In this document: positions 17,116 to 26,414 of the stretch, one piece after another
Layout: the number at the start of each line of letters is the position of its first letter
Position numbering within the stretch: position 1 is the stretch's first letter
Source of the DNA: Polymorphospora lycopeni
GTDB taxonomy: Bacteria > Actinomycetota > Actinomycetes > Mycobacteriales > Micromonosporaceae
Direction: 5' to 3'
Assembly (NCBI RefSeq): GCF_042237075.1
Contig: NZ_JBCGDC010000028.1
Span: 9,913-73,912 of the forward strand
DNA: 64,000 nucleotides
Position numbers and translations under genes: made by a program
Notes under the pieces: model-generated
Seen by the model: the letters and a program-made list of their open reading frames with translations, nothing else
Told to the model about the DNA's origin: nothing
Databases searched by the model: none

Positions 17116-18378
17116 ATGTCGACAGAGCCGTCCCGCACCGCCGTCATCGTCTCCACCGCCCGATCCCCCATCGGCCGCGCCGCCAAGGGGTCACTGCGCG
17201 AACTCCGGCCCGACGACCTCGCGGCCACCATCGTCCGGGCCGCCCTGGACAAGGTGCCGCAGCTCGACCCGGCGCGGATCGACGACCTCTACCTCGGTTG
17301 CGGCCTGCCCGGCGGCGAGCAGGGCTTCAACATGGCCCGGGTGGTCGGCACCCTGCTCGGCCTCGACACCGTGCCGGGCGCGACCGTGACCCGCTACTGC
17401 GCCTCCTCGCTACAGACCACCCGGATGGCCTTCCACGCCATCGCCGCCGGGGAGGGCGACGTCTTCGTCTCCGCCGGCGTCGAGTGCGTCTCGCGGTACG
17501 CCCGCGGCAACTCCGACAGCCTGCCGCCCGAGGCGCAGGAGCTGGTCGGCGGCGGATGGCACAACCCCCGGTTCGCGGCGGCGCGGGAACGGTCGGCGGC
17601 GCGGGCGCGCGGTGGCACGGACCGGTGGCACGACCCCCGGCTCGACGACGAACTGCCCGACATCTACCTCGCGATGGGACAGACGGCGGAGAACCTCGCC
17701 GAGGCGTACGACGTCAGCCGGGCCGACATGGACGAGTTCGGCGTACGCAGCCAGAACCTCGCCGAGAAGGCCATCTCCGACGGGTTCTGGGCCCGCGAGA
17801 TCACGCCGGTGACGCTGCCGTCCGGCGAGGTGGTCAGCGCCGACGACGGCCCGCGCGCCGGGGTGACCCTGGAGGGGGTGGCCGGGCTCAAGCCGGTGTT
17901 CCGGCCCGACGGCCGGGTCACCGCCGGCAACTGCTGCCCGCTGAACGACGGCGCCGCCGCCGTGGTGGTCATGAGCGAGAGCCGGGCCCGCGAACTCGGC
18001 ATCACCCCGCTGGCCCGGATCGTGTCGACCGGGGTCAGCGCCCTGTCGCCGGAGATCATGGGGCTCGGCCCGGTCGAGGCGTCCCGGCAGGCACTGCGCC
18101 GGGCCGGCATGACCATCGACGACGTCGACCTGGTCGAGATCAACGAGGCGTTCGCGGCGCAGGTGATCCCGTCGTACCGGGATCTGGGGATTCCGCTGGA
18201 CAAGCTCAACGTGATGGGTGGAGCGATCGCGGTCGGGCACCCGTTCGGGATGACCGGGGCACGGATCACCGGGACGCTGCTCAACGCGCTCGACTGGCAC
18301 GACCGCACGATCGGCCTGGAGACGATGTGCGTCGGCGGCGGCCAGGGCATGGCGATGATCGTCGAACGCCTGAGCTGA
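17116..18378 (+). CDS. acetyl-CoA C-acyltransferase (thiolase)
   Basis: 420 residues. Thiolase catalytic residues are visible: Cys95 in VTRYCASSL, the NEAFAAQ motif, His in AVGHPFGMTGAR and the second Cys in ETMCVGGGQG. It either cleaves 3-ketoacyl-CoA in beta-oxidation or condenses acetyl-CoA. The length and an insertion at about residues 145-185 (the basic RSAARARGG loop) are like degradative FadA-type enzymes. No FadB partner is adjacent. Confidence 0.9.
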   Translation: MSTEPSRTAVIVSTARSPIGRAAKGSLRELRPDDLAATIVRAALDKVPQLDPARIDDLYLGCGLPGGEQGFNMARVVGTLLGLDTVPGATVTRYCASSLQTTRMAFHAIAAGEGDVFVSAGVECVSRYARGNSDSLPPEAQELVGGGWHNPRFAAARERSAARARGGTDRWHDPRLDDELPDIYLAMGQTAENLAEAYDVSRADMDEFGVRSQNLAEKAISDGFWAREITPVTLPSGEVVSADDGPRAGVTLEGVAGLKPVFRPDGRVTAGNCCPLNDGAAAVVVMSESRARELGITPLARIVSTGVSALSPEIMGLGPVEASRQALRRAGMTIDDVDLVEINEAFAAQVIPSYRDLGIPLDKLNVMGGAIAVGHPFGMTGARITGTLLNALDWHDRTIGLETMCVGGGQGMAMIVERLS

Positions 18379-18382
18379 CCCC

Positions 18383-18462
18383 CAAGATCCCCGTGATCAG
18401 GGACCAAGACCGGCGGGTCGCCGGCGTGGCGCGTGTCCAGCCCCCTGATCACGGGGATCTTG
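18383..18462. repeat. 80-bp palindromic intergenic element, copy A
   Basis: Perfect 20-bp arms (18383-18402 and 18443-18462; core GATCCCCGTGATCAGGG) enclose a 40-nt loop containing GTCGCCGGCGTG. It sits 5 bp after the thiolase stop, between convergent genes. The loop matches copies B and D in reverse orientation. It is likely a bidirectional terminator, but the conserved loop implies a repeat family. Confidence 0.85.
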
Positions 18463-18482
18463 CCAACCCCGGACGGTACGGA

Positions 18483-19016
18483 TCACAGCGCGCGCCGGGT
18501 CGCCTGCACGTCCGCGGCCGCCACGCCGAGCAGTTCCGGTGCCGGACCGGCGACGACCAGATCCGCGGCGACGACCTTCAACTGGCCGGTGAGGGCAAGG
18601 TCGTTGGGCAGCCGGGGCACCGGTCGCCGAGGCTCGCCCTCGGCATCGGCGGCCCGGTCGGCGATCCGCTGCACCAGTGCGTGCATCAGATCCCCCCGCG
18701 CCACCGGCACGCCCGGGTCGTCAGATGTGGCGGGGACCGCCACCGCACCGGCGGGTCCGGCCGGGGCCGCCGCCGCACCGTCACCTCCGGCCGGCACCGC
18801 CGCCGCACCGTCAGATGTGGCCCGGGCCGCCGCCGCACCGTCAGAGCTGGCCGGGGTCGCCGCCGCGTTGTCAGAGCTGGCCGGGGCCGCCGCACCGGAG
18901 GTACGGCCGGGCAGGAGCCCGCCGGAGCCCGCCGCGGCCCGCCAGCGCGGTGCCTCCCAGTGGCCGACCTGACGCATGAGCAGGTCCACCGCGCGACCGA
19001 ACTCCTCGACGCTCAT
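18483..19016 (-). CDS. conserved hypothetical protein with low-complexity Ala/Ser/Asp repeats
   Basis: 177 residues. The N-terminal 28 (FGRAVDLLMRQVGHW) and the C-terminal 70 residues (helical, ending QATRRAL) look like conserved domains. The middle (about 40-100) is a degenerate SSDGAAA / ATSDGAAA repeat encoded by 30-bp units at about 18720-18900. The repeat number probably varies among strains. A TAGACT -10 box lies 8 nt before ATG 19016. No function is known. Confidence 0.65.
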   Translation of the reverse strand: MSVEEFGRAVDLLMRQVGHWEAPRWRAAAGSGGLLPGRTSGAAAPASSDNAAATPASSDGAAAARATSDGAAAVPAGGDGAAAAPAGPAGAVAVPATSDDPGVPVARGDLMHALVQRIADRAADAEGEPRRPVPRLPNDLALTGQLKVVAADLVVAGPAPELLGVAAADVQATRRAL

Positions 19017-19494
19017 GGCGGGTCAGTCTAGGGGAGTTGGCTGGTCTCGCCGTCTTTGCTGGCCTCGCCTCCGGCGAGGCTGGCTGCGCCGGCTGGCTCT
19101 CGCTCCGCTCGGACAGCTCGCTCCGCGAGGGCTGGCTAGCTCCGCTTCGCGAGGGCTGGCTCGCTCCGTAAGGGCTGGCACGCTCCGCTTCGCGCCGCCT
19201 ATGCACCGTCTTCGCCCTGGGCCGCAGCCCTTCGCGGGGCGGGCCTCGGGCTCGTCAAGGTGCGGCGGCGCTGGATCGACGCCGGGCTCTGGTCGCGGTT
19301 ACTGCCATCCGTCGATTACTTCCCCGAACGCTGCTGCACGGTGGGGTTCCCGGCCGGCGCGCACGGATCCGGCCGGCCCGCAGTGAGGGGCGTCCTCGGG
19401 GTGGACCACCCCTCGCCGACGCCGACCCCACGCTCGGAACGCTCGCGCGGCCCCCTCCCGATCAACGCGCAGGTCGCCCGCCTGAGGAGAAGAC

Positions 19495-19555
19495 GTTGAT
19501 CTGGGCGGGAGAGACCTTATCCGCCCCGGGTTAGGTCTCTCCCGCCCAGATCAAC
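19495..19555. terminator. isolated long perfect hairpin
   Basis: Perfect 23-bp arms (19495-19517 and 19533-19555; outer part GTTGATCTGGGCGGGAG) enclose a 15-nt loop. It is not adjacent to any gene end: the nearest recognised genes are 480-500 bp away. An upstream GATCAACG (19460-19467) could compete for the outer part of the stem. Confidence 0.6.
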
Positions 19556-19764
19556 AACAACCGCTGGCTGTAATCCCGGCAAAACCGTCAATGATCGGCC
19601 GGGTTGCAACGCCTGCCTCGGCCAGGCCGGGCAGTCCGACCTAGATGGCCTTGATCGCCGCCCCTTCCACCCCGGAGCGGGGTGGGGGTGCCGCCAGGGC
19701 CGGGCCGTCGGGCCGTCGCGAAGGCAGGGCCGCCATCGCAAGCCGGGACCGCCGCGGCTCGGCC

Positions 19765-19892
19765 GGGCCGCCGCACGACAAGGCCGCCACACCGCAGAAC
19801 CGCCACACGGCAGAACCGCCACACGACAAGGCCGCCGCACGGCAGAACCGCCACACGGCAGGGCCGCCGCACGACAAGGCCGCCGGGCCGCT
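19765..19892. repeat. eight 16-bp tandem units
   Basis: Units of the form (GAA/GGG/AGG)CCGCC(A/G)CAC(G/C)(G/A)CA run without interruption in exact 16-bp register; the last is degenerate. The period is not a multiple of three and there are no spacers, so this is neither a coding repeat nor CRISPR. It ends 165 bp from the 3' end of the Bax-inhibitor gene. Confidence 0.8.
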
Positions 19893-20057
19893 GCCAGGAA
19901 AGGCCGGGACGCTCAGGGAAACCGGCCGCTCAGGAAGAGGCGAGCCGGCCAGGAGAAGGTGGGCCGGCGGTGGAAAGGGCGACGCCCGCCCCGGGGTGGG
20001 GCGGGCGTCGGTCGTGATCGGTGGCGTCGCCGGTCGGGCGGCGCCGGCAGGGGACGG

Positions 20058-20864
20058 TCAGTCGTCGCCCTGGAAGAAGCTGAGCAGCCGCAGGATCTCG
20101 ATGTAGAGCCAGATCAGGCTGACCAGGATGCCGAAGGCCGCGGTCCAGGAGTAGCGCTGCGGCAGCCCCATCCGGACGCCTTCCTCGACCTCGTGGAAGC
20201 TGAGGACGAAGCTCAGCGCGGCGACGATGATGCAGACCACGCTGAAGCCGATCGCCAGTGCGCCACCGCTGCGCAGACCGGTGTCGACGCCGAAGAGCGA
20301 CAGCACCAGGTTGATCAGCATGACGGCGAAGAGGCCGACCATCGCCGCGATCATGCCGCGGACGAACTTCGGCGTGGCCCGGATGGCGCGCACCTTGTAG
20401 AGCATCGCCATCAGGAAGAACACCCCGAAGGTGGCGACCACCGCCTGGAGGACGATGCCCTGGAAGCCGGCGACGACCTCGAAGTACTTGCTCACCATGC
20501 CGACGAAGACACCCTCGACGACGGCGTAGGTGACGACCAGCGCCGGGTTGGCCATCCGGGAGAACGAGATGACCAGGCCGAGCACGAGCCCGACGACCGC
20601 CGCACCGATCCAGGCCGCGCTGAGCAGCGCGTCGGGCACGAGGACCCACGCCGCGGCGGCCGAGGCGCCGACGATGCCGAGCAGGGTGACGGTCTTGACG
20701 ACGACGTCGTCGACCGACATCGGCTGCACGGCGGGCGGCGCGTCCGGGTATCCCGCCGCCGTCGGGTACGGCTGACCGAATTGGCCGGCGGGGGCGTACC
20801 CGGCGGCCCGCTCGCGCTCGGCCGCGCGGCCGAGCCGGGCCAGCACCGGGTTGGAAGTTCTCAC
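20058..20864 (-). CDS. Bax inhibitor-1 / YccA family membrane protein
   Basis: 268 residues. A 50-residue Pro/Gly/Tyr-rich cytoplasmic N-terminus is followed by seven hydrophobic helices (about 57-265). The BI-1 family includes proton-sensitive calcium leak channels. The Asp/Glu residues near the C-terminal end (GFSVVCII.., FHEVEEGV) are compatible with that core. GTG 20864 was chosen for GGAGG 7 nt upstream. The tRNA-Leu gene lies 110 bp upstream on the same strand. Confidence 0.85.
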   Translation of the reverse strand: MRTSNPVLARLGRAAERERAAGYAPAGQFGQPYPTAAGYPDAPPAVQPMSVDDVVVKTVTLLGIVGASAAAAWVLVPDALLSAAWIGAAVVGLVLGLVISFSRMANPALVVTYAVVEGVFVGMVSKYFEVVAGFQGIVLQAVVATFGVFFLMAMLYKVRAIRATPKFVRGMIAAMVGLFAVMLINLVLSLFGVDTGLRSGGALAIGFSVVCIIVAALSFVLSFHEVEEGVRMGLPQRYSWTAAFGILVSLIWLYIEILRLLSFFQGDD

Positions 20865-20974
20865 TGTCAGGCCTCCTTCAGAGGTCGTTGCACGGTAACC
20901 GTGCACTACAACAGTAATCTCCTCCACGAATATTCGGGAGTTCCACAGCCTGTGAGCACGCTGAACGCACGAGG

Positions 20975-21055
20975 TGCCCGGGGCGGGGATCGAACCCGCA
21001 CGCCTTTCGGCAGCCGCTTTTAAGGCGGCCGTGTCTGCCGTTCCACCACCCGGGC
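20975..21055 (-). tRNA. tRNA-Leu (anticodon UAA)
   Basis: The minus strand folds as a class II tRNA. The acceptor is GCCCGGG / CCCGGGC with discriminator A, the anticodon loop is CTTAAAA, and there is a variable arm GCCGAAAGGC and T-loop GTTCGATCC. The 3' CCA is not fully encoded (only CC). Read by hand, so the ends may shift by one base. Confidence 0.92.
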
Positions 21056-21156
21056 CGGGCGGTCCGCAGCGGCCGATCGCCGCGCTGCCCATACGGTAGC
21101 GGGTCTGTACCGACCGGGGCGTACCCGTTGCAGCGCGCGACGCTAGGGTCATGGCC

Positions 21157-23019
21157 GTGACCAGCACTACCGCCACGGACGCCGGACAGGATTCGACGGA
21201 TCCGGAGAACGGTACGGGTGAACGGCGGTCCAGCCCGGCCGGACGGACGATGATCCGTGGATATCTTCCCGATCTGGCGATCTGCCTGGTCTTCTTGGTC
21301 GTCGCCGGCTGGGTCACCCACGGGATGTGGCCCGATCCGGGCAACCGGGTGCTGGCACTCAACCCGGCGGACCAGACGCTCTACGAGTGGTTCCTCGCCA
21401 ACGATGCCCGGCTGCTGTTCGGCGATGTCGGATTACGTACCGACCGGCTGAACGCACCGGACGGCGTCAATCTGATGGCCAACACGACGGTGATCCTGTT
21501 GGGGGTGGTCTTCGCGCCGGTGACGCTGTTGTTCGGCGTACCGGTCACGTTCGCCGTACTGGCCGGGTTGTGCCTGGCGGCGACCGCGATCGCCTGGTAT
21601 CTGCTGTTCACCCGTACGGCGAAGGTGCATCGGTTCGCCGCCGCGCTGGGCGCCGGCCTGTGCGGCTTCGCCCCGGCGATGGTGTCGCACACCAACAGCC
21701 ACCTGCACATGACCGCCCAGTTCATGGTCCCGGTGATCGTCTGGCTGGTCGTCCGCCTGGTCCGCGCCGCCGACCCGGCCGGCCCCACCGACCCGGGCAG
21801 CGCCGCCGACCCGGGCAGCGTCACCGGGCCGGACCGGCGGCGGATCGTCACCTCCGGCCTCGGTCTCGGTGCCGCCGTCGCCGCCCAGGTGTTCATCGGC
21901 GAGGAGGTCGTCTTCCTCACCGCGCTCGCCCTGGTCGTGATCACCCTGGCGTACGCCGCCACCAACTGGCGGCACGTACGGCGGATCCTGCCCGGCGCCA
22001 CCGCCGGCATGGCGCTCGCGGTCGGCTCCGCCAGCCTGGTGCTCGCCTATCCGCTGTGGTTCCAGTTCACCGGGCCGGGCAGCGTGCCGAACGGGCTGTT
22101 CAGCCCGCACTACTTCTCCGCCGACCTGGCGAGCTGGGCGGCGATCTCACCACTGTCGTACGCCGGTAGCGAGGTGTCGGCCCGGTTGACGACCGGCCCG
22201 GCCGAGTACAACACGTTCCTCGGCTGGCCGCTGATCGTCGTCGCGGTCGGCTGCGCCGCCTGGCTGATCCGTCGCCCGCTGGTCGTCGCCTGCGCGGTCG
22301 CCGCGGTCGTGATGGCCGGCCTGTCGCTCGGCCCCGAACTGGTGATCAACGGGGTACGCACCGAGATCCCCGGCCCCTACGCGCTGCTGCTCGGGGTGCC
22401 GGTGGTCGACGGCGCGCTGCCGATGCGTTTCGCCGTCGCGGCCGTACCGCTGATCGCCACGATCGTCGCGTTCGCCGTCGACCGGGCCCTGCGCGCCCCC
22501 GGCCGGCCGGTACGGCTCCTCGTGCCGGGGGCGGTCGCGGTCGCGCTGGTGACGGTGTTCCCGGCGCCGCTGCCGACCGTCGACCGCCCGGCCCTGCCGC
22601 AGTTCATCACCGGCGGGCACTGGCGCGACTGTGTCGAGCCGGGCGGTGTGCTGGTGCCGGTGCCGCTGCCGACCCCGCAGGAGCCGTGGCCGCAGCGCTG
22701 GGCGGCGGCGGCCGACGCCGAGTTCGCCCTGCCCGAGGGGTTCTTCATCGGTCCGTACGCGGCGGACGGCCGGGCGTCGATGGGCACATACAAGCAGGCC
22801 ACGTCCGCCCTGCTGGCGGAGGTGGCCCGGACCGGTGCGGTGCCGGCGATCGACGACGAGGACCGGCAGCGGGCCAGCGCCGACATCGACTTCTGGGGTG
22901 CCTCCTGCGTGGCCCTGGCCGACGGGACACCACACGTCGACAGCCTGCGCAGCACGCTGGAGCAACTCTTCGGCCCGCCGACCCGGTCGGCCGACGCCTG
23001 GACCTGGAAGGTGCGCTGA
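21157..23019 (+). CDS. polytopic membrane protein resembling GT-C fold glycosyltransferases
   Basis: 620 residues. About ten to twelve hydrophobic helices (40-480) are followed by a soluble C-terminal domain (about 490-620). The first periplasmic loop carries NPADQTLYEWFLAND and DGVNLMANT, typical of actinobacterial proteins annotated as GT-C-like or DUF-type glycosyltransferases. No lipid-donor specificity can be read. A TAGGGT box ends 7 nt before GTG 21157. The ATG at 21151 would not be on that transcript, so GTG 21157 is preferred. Confidence 0.65.
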   Translation: MTSTTATDAGQDSTDPENGTGERRSSPAGRTMIRGYLPDLAICLVFLVVAGWVTHGMWPDPGNRVLALNPADQTLYEWFLANDARLLFGDVGLRTDRLNAPDGVNLMANTTVILLGVVFAPVTLLFGVPVTFAVLAGLCLAATAIAWYLLFTRTAKVHRFAAALGAGLCGFAPAMVSHTNSHLHMTAQFMVPVIVWLVVRLVRAADPAGPTDPGSAADPGSVTGPDRRRIVTSGLGLGAAVAAQVFIGEEVVFLTALALVVITLAYAATNWRHVRRILPGATAGMALAVGSASLVLAYPLWFQFTGPGSVPNGLFSPHYFSADLASWAAISPLSYAGSEVSARLTTGPAEYNTFLGWPLIVVAVGCAAWLIRRPLVVACAVAAVVMAGLSLGPELVINGVRTEIPGPYALLLGVPVVDGALPMRFAVAAVPLIATIVAFAVDRALRAPGRPVRLLVPGAVAVALVTVFPAPLPTVDRPALPQFITGGHWRDCVEPGGVLVPVPLPTPQEPWPQRWAAAADAEFALPEGFFIGPYAADGRASMGTYKQATSALLAEVARTGAVPAIDDEDRQRASADIDFWGASCVALADGTPHVDSLRSTLEQLFGPPTRSADAWTWKVR

Positions 23020-23057
23020 CCCCGGGCGCCGGTCGGCGCCCGGGGTCAGGTGGAGCG

Positions 23058-24392
23058 TCAGGCCCGGCTGTCGGCGTCCAGCCGGGGTGTCGCCTCCAGG
23101 AACTCCTCACGCGGGTCGTGCAACTGTCCGAGCGCGACCACCTCGCGGCGCAGGAAGAAGGCCAGCGTCCAGTCGACGACGACCCGTACCTTGCGGTTCA
23201 GCGACGGGATCCGGCTCATGTGGTACGTCCGGTGCATGAACCAGGCCGGCAGGCCCTTGAGCTTGATCCCGTAGACCTGGGCTACGCCCTTGTGCAGGCC
23301 GAGGCTGGCGACGCTGCCGGCGTGCTTGTGCTTGTATTCGACGGGCTCCCGGCCCCGGATCACCGCCCGGATGTTGTCGGCCAGCCGCGACGCCTGCCGT
23401 ACGGCGTGCTGCGCGCTCGGCGAGCAGAAGGCCCCGGGCGGACCGGTCAGGTCCGGTACGGCCGCGCAGTCGCCGGCGCTCCAGGCACCCTCGACGACCG
23501 TGTCCCCGTCGACCACCTGCAGCGTCGGCAGGCAGGTGACCCGGCGGCGTTCGTCGCGCGGCAGGTCGGTGTTGTCGAGCATCGGCGACGGCTTGACGCC
23601 GGCGGTCCAGACGATGGTGTCGGCGCGGAAGGCGTCGCCGTCGGAGAGCTTCACCAGCCCGTCGACACACGACTCCAGCCGGGTGTCCAGCCGGATGTCC
23701 ATCCCCCGCTTGAGCAGCACCTCGACCGTGTACGCGCCCATGTCCCGGTCGACCTCGGGCAGCACCCGCTGGGTCGCCTCGACCAGCACCCAGCGCATGT
23801 CCTCGGCCTTCAGTTCCGGGTAGTACTTCAGCGCGTCCCGGGCCATGTCCTCCATCTCGGCCAGCGCCTCGATGCCGGCGTAGCCGCCGCCGACGAAGAC
23901 GAACGTCAACGCACTTCGGCGGGTCTCCGGGTCGGCGGTGGCGGCGGCCACGTCCAGCCGGTCGAGCACGTGATTGCGCAGGTAGATGGCCTCACCGATG
24001 GTCTTGAACCCGATGCCGTGCTCGCGCAGGCCGGGGATCGGCAGGGTGCGGGACACCGCGCCGGGGGCGACGACGATGTGGTCGTACGGGATCTCGCGGG
24101 CCGGCCCGATGATCGGCTGCACGGTCGCGGTCTTGCGGGCGTGCTCGACCCGGGTGACGGTGCCGGCGACGATGTGACATTTGCGAAGTTCACGGCGCAG
24201 CGGCACTACGGAGTGCCGCGGCGAGATGTTGCCGGCCGCCGCCTCGGGCAGGAACGGCTGATAGGTCATGTGGGGCTGCGGGTCGACGACGACGACTTCG
24301 GCCTCGCGCGACCCGAGCTTCTTCGAAAGGCGCAGGGCCGCGTAGAGCCCGACGTGACCGGCGCCCACCACCAAAATCCGCTGCGTTTTCAC
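23058..24392 (-). CDS. ndh: type II NADH dehydrogenase (NDH-2)
   Basis: 444 residues. A two-dinucleotide-binding-domain flavoprotein with an FAD motif GAGHVG at 10-15, the NADH motif VGGGYAGIE near 168-176 and the conserved WSAGDCAAVPD near 315. A C-terminal amphipathic region (about 395-430) suits peripheral membrane attachment. It passes electrons from NADH to menaquinone without proton pumping. GTG 24392 has an upstream AGGAG. It converges with the GT-C-like gene; only 38 bp separate the stops. Confidence 0.9.
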   Translation of the reverse strand: MKTQRILVVGAGHVGLYAALRLSKKLGSREAEVVVVDPQPHMTYQPFLPEAAAGNISPRHSVVPLRRELRKCHIVAGTVTRVEHARKTATVQPIIGPAREIPYDHIVVAPGAVSRTLPIPGLREHGIGFKTIGEAIYLRNHVLDRLDVAAATADPETRRSALTFVFVGGGYAGIEALAEMEDMARDALKYYPELKAEDMRWVLVEATQRVLPEVDRDMGAYTVEVLLKRGMDIRLDTRLESCVDGLVKLSDGDAFRADTIVWTAGVKPSPMLDNTDLPRDERRRVTCLPTLQVVDGDTVVEGAWSAGDCAAVPDLTGPPGAFCSPSAQHAVRQASRLADNIRAVIRGREPVEYKHKHAGSVASLGLHKGVAQVYGIKLKGLPAWFMHRTYHMSRIPSLNRKVRVVVDWTLAFFLRREVVALGQLHDPREEFLEATPRLDADSRA

Positions 24393-24501
24393 ACCCCCAT
24401 CTTTCTCCTGCCGGCCGCCGGTTATGCCGCCGATCCCGGCCAATGTGACCGAGGACAACGGTGTGACGTCGCTCCGTGTCGGCCGTCACGCCCCGCCGGC
24501 G

Positions 24502-25062
24502 TCAGCGGCGGAGCAGGCGGGCGAGGAGCGCCGCCACCCCGACCGCGACGGCGAGGCCGGCCAGCGCGACGGCCAGGAACGTCCGCCCACCGCCCCAACC
24601 GGCGGCGGACAGCAGCAGGATTCCCAGCACCGCCGAGGCCAGCACCACCGCCCCGGCCCGGAACAGCCAGCCGGTGAACACCTCGGGGGCGACGACCGCG
24701 TCGTACGGCAGAACGGCGGCGAGCGCGCACAGCGTGTGGTGCAGGTAGAGGAAGGTGGCCAGGCCGAGCAGTCGCCACAGGGCGACGGGTTCGCCGTACC
24801 GGCTGGTGGACAGCACCCAGCCGCCGACCGCGACGACCGCGAAGAGGGTCGCCCACCGGCCTCTCGGGGCGAGCACCGGCAGGACGGCGGCGGCCAGCAG
24901 GGCGAAGACGAAGCGGCTGAGGAAGATCTGCGCCGGGTAGGCCAGCACCAGCGCCACGATCCCGGTGAGCAGGATGCCGCCGCGCACCCCGAGCGGCGGC
25001 AGCGTCGCCCGGGTGACCACGGTCCGGACCGACCGGAACCGGTCGACGATCGAGCTGATCAC
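24502..25062 (-). CDS. membrane protein, last gene of the MoxR/DUF58 operon
   Basis: 186 residues with about five transmembrane helices and few soluble parts. The GTG start overlaps the DUF58 stop by 4 nt (GTGA), so it is translationally coupled to that gene. No domain was recognised. In other actinomycetes this position can hold membrane proteins of equally unknown role. Confidence 0.75.
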   Translation of the reverse strand: MISSIVDRFRSVRTVVTRATLPPLGVRGGILLTGIVALVLAYPAQIFLSRFVFALLAAAVLPVLAPRGRWATLFAVVAVGGWVLSTSRYGEPVALWRLLGLATFLYLHHTLCALAAVLPYDAVVAPEVFTGWLFRAGAVVLASAVLGILLLSAAGWGGGRTFLAVALAGLAVAVGVAALLARLLRR

Positions 25063-26414
25063 CGGTGCACCGGCCGGGGTGCGGAGGCGAGCCGGGCCAC
25101 GTCGCGCAGCACCAGGTCGAGGCTGCCGGCACCGGCCCAGGCGACGACCGGCACGCCGTGCTCACGGAGCTGGCCGATGGTGTTGTCCCGGTCGAGGCGC
25201 CACAACCGGTGCGCGATGTCGCTCCACTGGCCCCGGCCCGGCGGGACCGCCGAATCCGGCAGGGTGTCAACGGCGACCACGAACCGGCCGGACCGGGCCA
25301 GCCGGGCGAGCATTTCCGCCGACCTCGGGTCGACGAGCGGGGTGAGCACCACCACCAGCGCGTCCGACGACAGCACGTGCGGGCCGAAGACCTGGTCGTA
25401 CGGCTCGTACGGGCTGCTCTCGGCGCGTACGTCGAGCAGCCATTCGAGCACGGTCAGGTACTGCCGGCGGCCGGTGGCCGGACGCAACCGTCGGGCGGCC
25501 GGACCGTACTCCAGCAGCGACACCCGGTCGCCGCGGTGCAGGTAGTGCTCGGCGACCGCGGCGGCGGCCCGCACCGTGGTGTCGAGCACCGACGGGCTGC
25601 CCTTGATCCCGCCCGACCGGCCGGCCTCGGCGAGCACGTCGAGCAGCAGCACCACCTCGGCGTCGCGGTCGGACAGCGTCGAGGCGACGTGCAGTTGCCG
25701 GGTCCGTAGCGACACCCGCCAGTCGATCCGGCGCAGCCGGTCACCCGGTCCGAAGATCCGTACGCCGGCCAACTCGCCGCCCTCGCCCGGCCGCCGGGAC
25801 CGGTGCCCGCCGACGAGCCCGGCGGCCCGGGGCATCGCCTCGTCGGCGTCGAACGGATCGGTGACCGGATAGACGGGCACGCCCCGCGGCTCGGCGATCA
25901 CCGGCCGGCCGACCACCAGACCGTCGGCGGCCGCGACCTGGACCCCGGCCGGGCCGAGCGGCTGACGTCCCCAGCGCAGCGCCTCGCCGCGCAGTTCGAC
26001 GTCGACCTCGCCGCCGCCGGGTACGGCGATCGCGTGCGGCCGGTCGCCACGCTCGATCCGCAGCCAGGGCGACGTGCGTGTGCGCACCACCGCCAGGTCG
26101 TACCCGACGGTGTCGTGGTTGCCGACGGTGACCGTACCGGTGACCGGCCCGCCCTCGACCAGATGGCTGTCACCGGCCTCGATCCGCAGCCGGGGCGGAT
26201 CTGCGGGCCGGCGGCGCAACGCCCACGCGGTGCCGAGCGCGAACGGAGTCGCCAGCACGACGAGGTCGACCCGGCCCAGCAGAACCCCGGCGACGAGCAG
26301 CAGCCCGACCAGCAACACCGCGCGGCGCAGCGCCCGGGTCGGGGTCCAGTCCGGCTGGTCGGTGGGGTCGTGGTCGGGCACGGCTTGCGCGCCCGGCACC
26401 GCGGGCCGCAGCAT
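25059..26414 (-). CDS. DUF58 domain-containing protein
   Basis: 451 residues. Two N-terminal membrane helices (about 30-70) are followed by a beta-sandwich region. The DUF58 signature GPGDRLRRIDWRVSLRT lies near 227-243, followed by a vWA-like domain (VVLLLDVLAEAG, near 260). DUF58 proteins are obligate partners of MoxR AAA ATPases and are thought to be their chaperoned clients in the cell envelope. ATG 26414 overlaps the MoxR stop by one base (TGATG). Confidence 0.88.
   Translation of the reverse strand: MLRPAVPGAQAVPDHDPTDQPDWTPTRALRRAVLLVGLLLVAGVLLGRVDLVVLATPFALGTAWALRRRPADPPRLRIEAGDSHLVEGGPVTGTVTVGNHDTVGYDLAVVRTRTSPWLRIERGDRPHAIAVPGGGEVDVELRGEALRWGRQPLGPAGVQVAAADGLVVGRPVIAEPRGVPVYPVTDPFDADEAMPRAAGLVGGHRSRRPGEGGELAGVRIFGPGDRLRRIDWRVSLRTRQLHVASTLSDRDAEVVLLLDVLAEAGRSGGIKGSPSVLDTTVRAAAAVAEHYLHRGDRVSLLEYGPAARRLRPATGRRQYLTVLEWLLDVRAESSPYEPYDQVFGPHVLSSDALVVVLTPLVDPRSAEMLARLARSGRFVVAVDTLPDSAVPPGRGQWSDIAHRLWRLDRDNTIGQLREHGVPVVAWAGAGSLDLVLRDVARLASAPRPVHR

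Larger units (their letters stand above)
19017..20057. other. 1-kb region without a recognised gene, rich in repeats
   Basis: Contents in order: irregular CTCGCTCCGCTTCGCGAGGGCTGG repeats (19040-19205), an unassigned frame at 19260-19499 with no recognisable domain, a 23-bp-arm hairpin (19495-19555) and eight 16-bp tandem units (19765-19892). Long frames on either strand here lack codon bias and are Arg/Pro-rich shadows. Confidence 0.6.

Noticed and set aside
19260..19499. Small gene of 79 codons
   Set aside because: No recognisable motif, no SD, and a repeat- and hairpin-rich surrounding. Possibly a remnant, but not supportable.
19765..19892. CRISPR array
   Set aside because: Units are contiguous 16-mers with no unique spacers and no cas genes nearby.
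19645..20106. Protein gene over the 16-bp repeats
   Set aside because: The 16-bp period is not coding. The frame runs into the 3' end of the Bax-inhibitor gene and has no SD or domain.
20973..20974. Encoded tRNA 3' CCA
   Set aside because: Only CC then T follows the discriminator, so CCA must be added after transcription.
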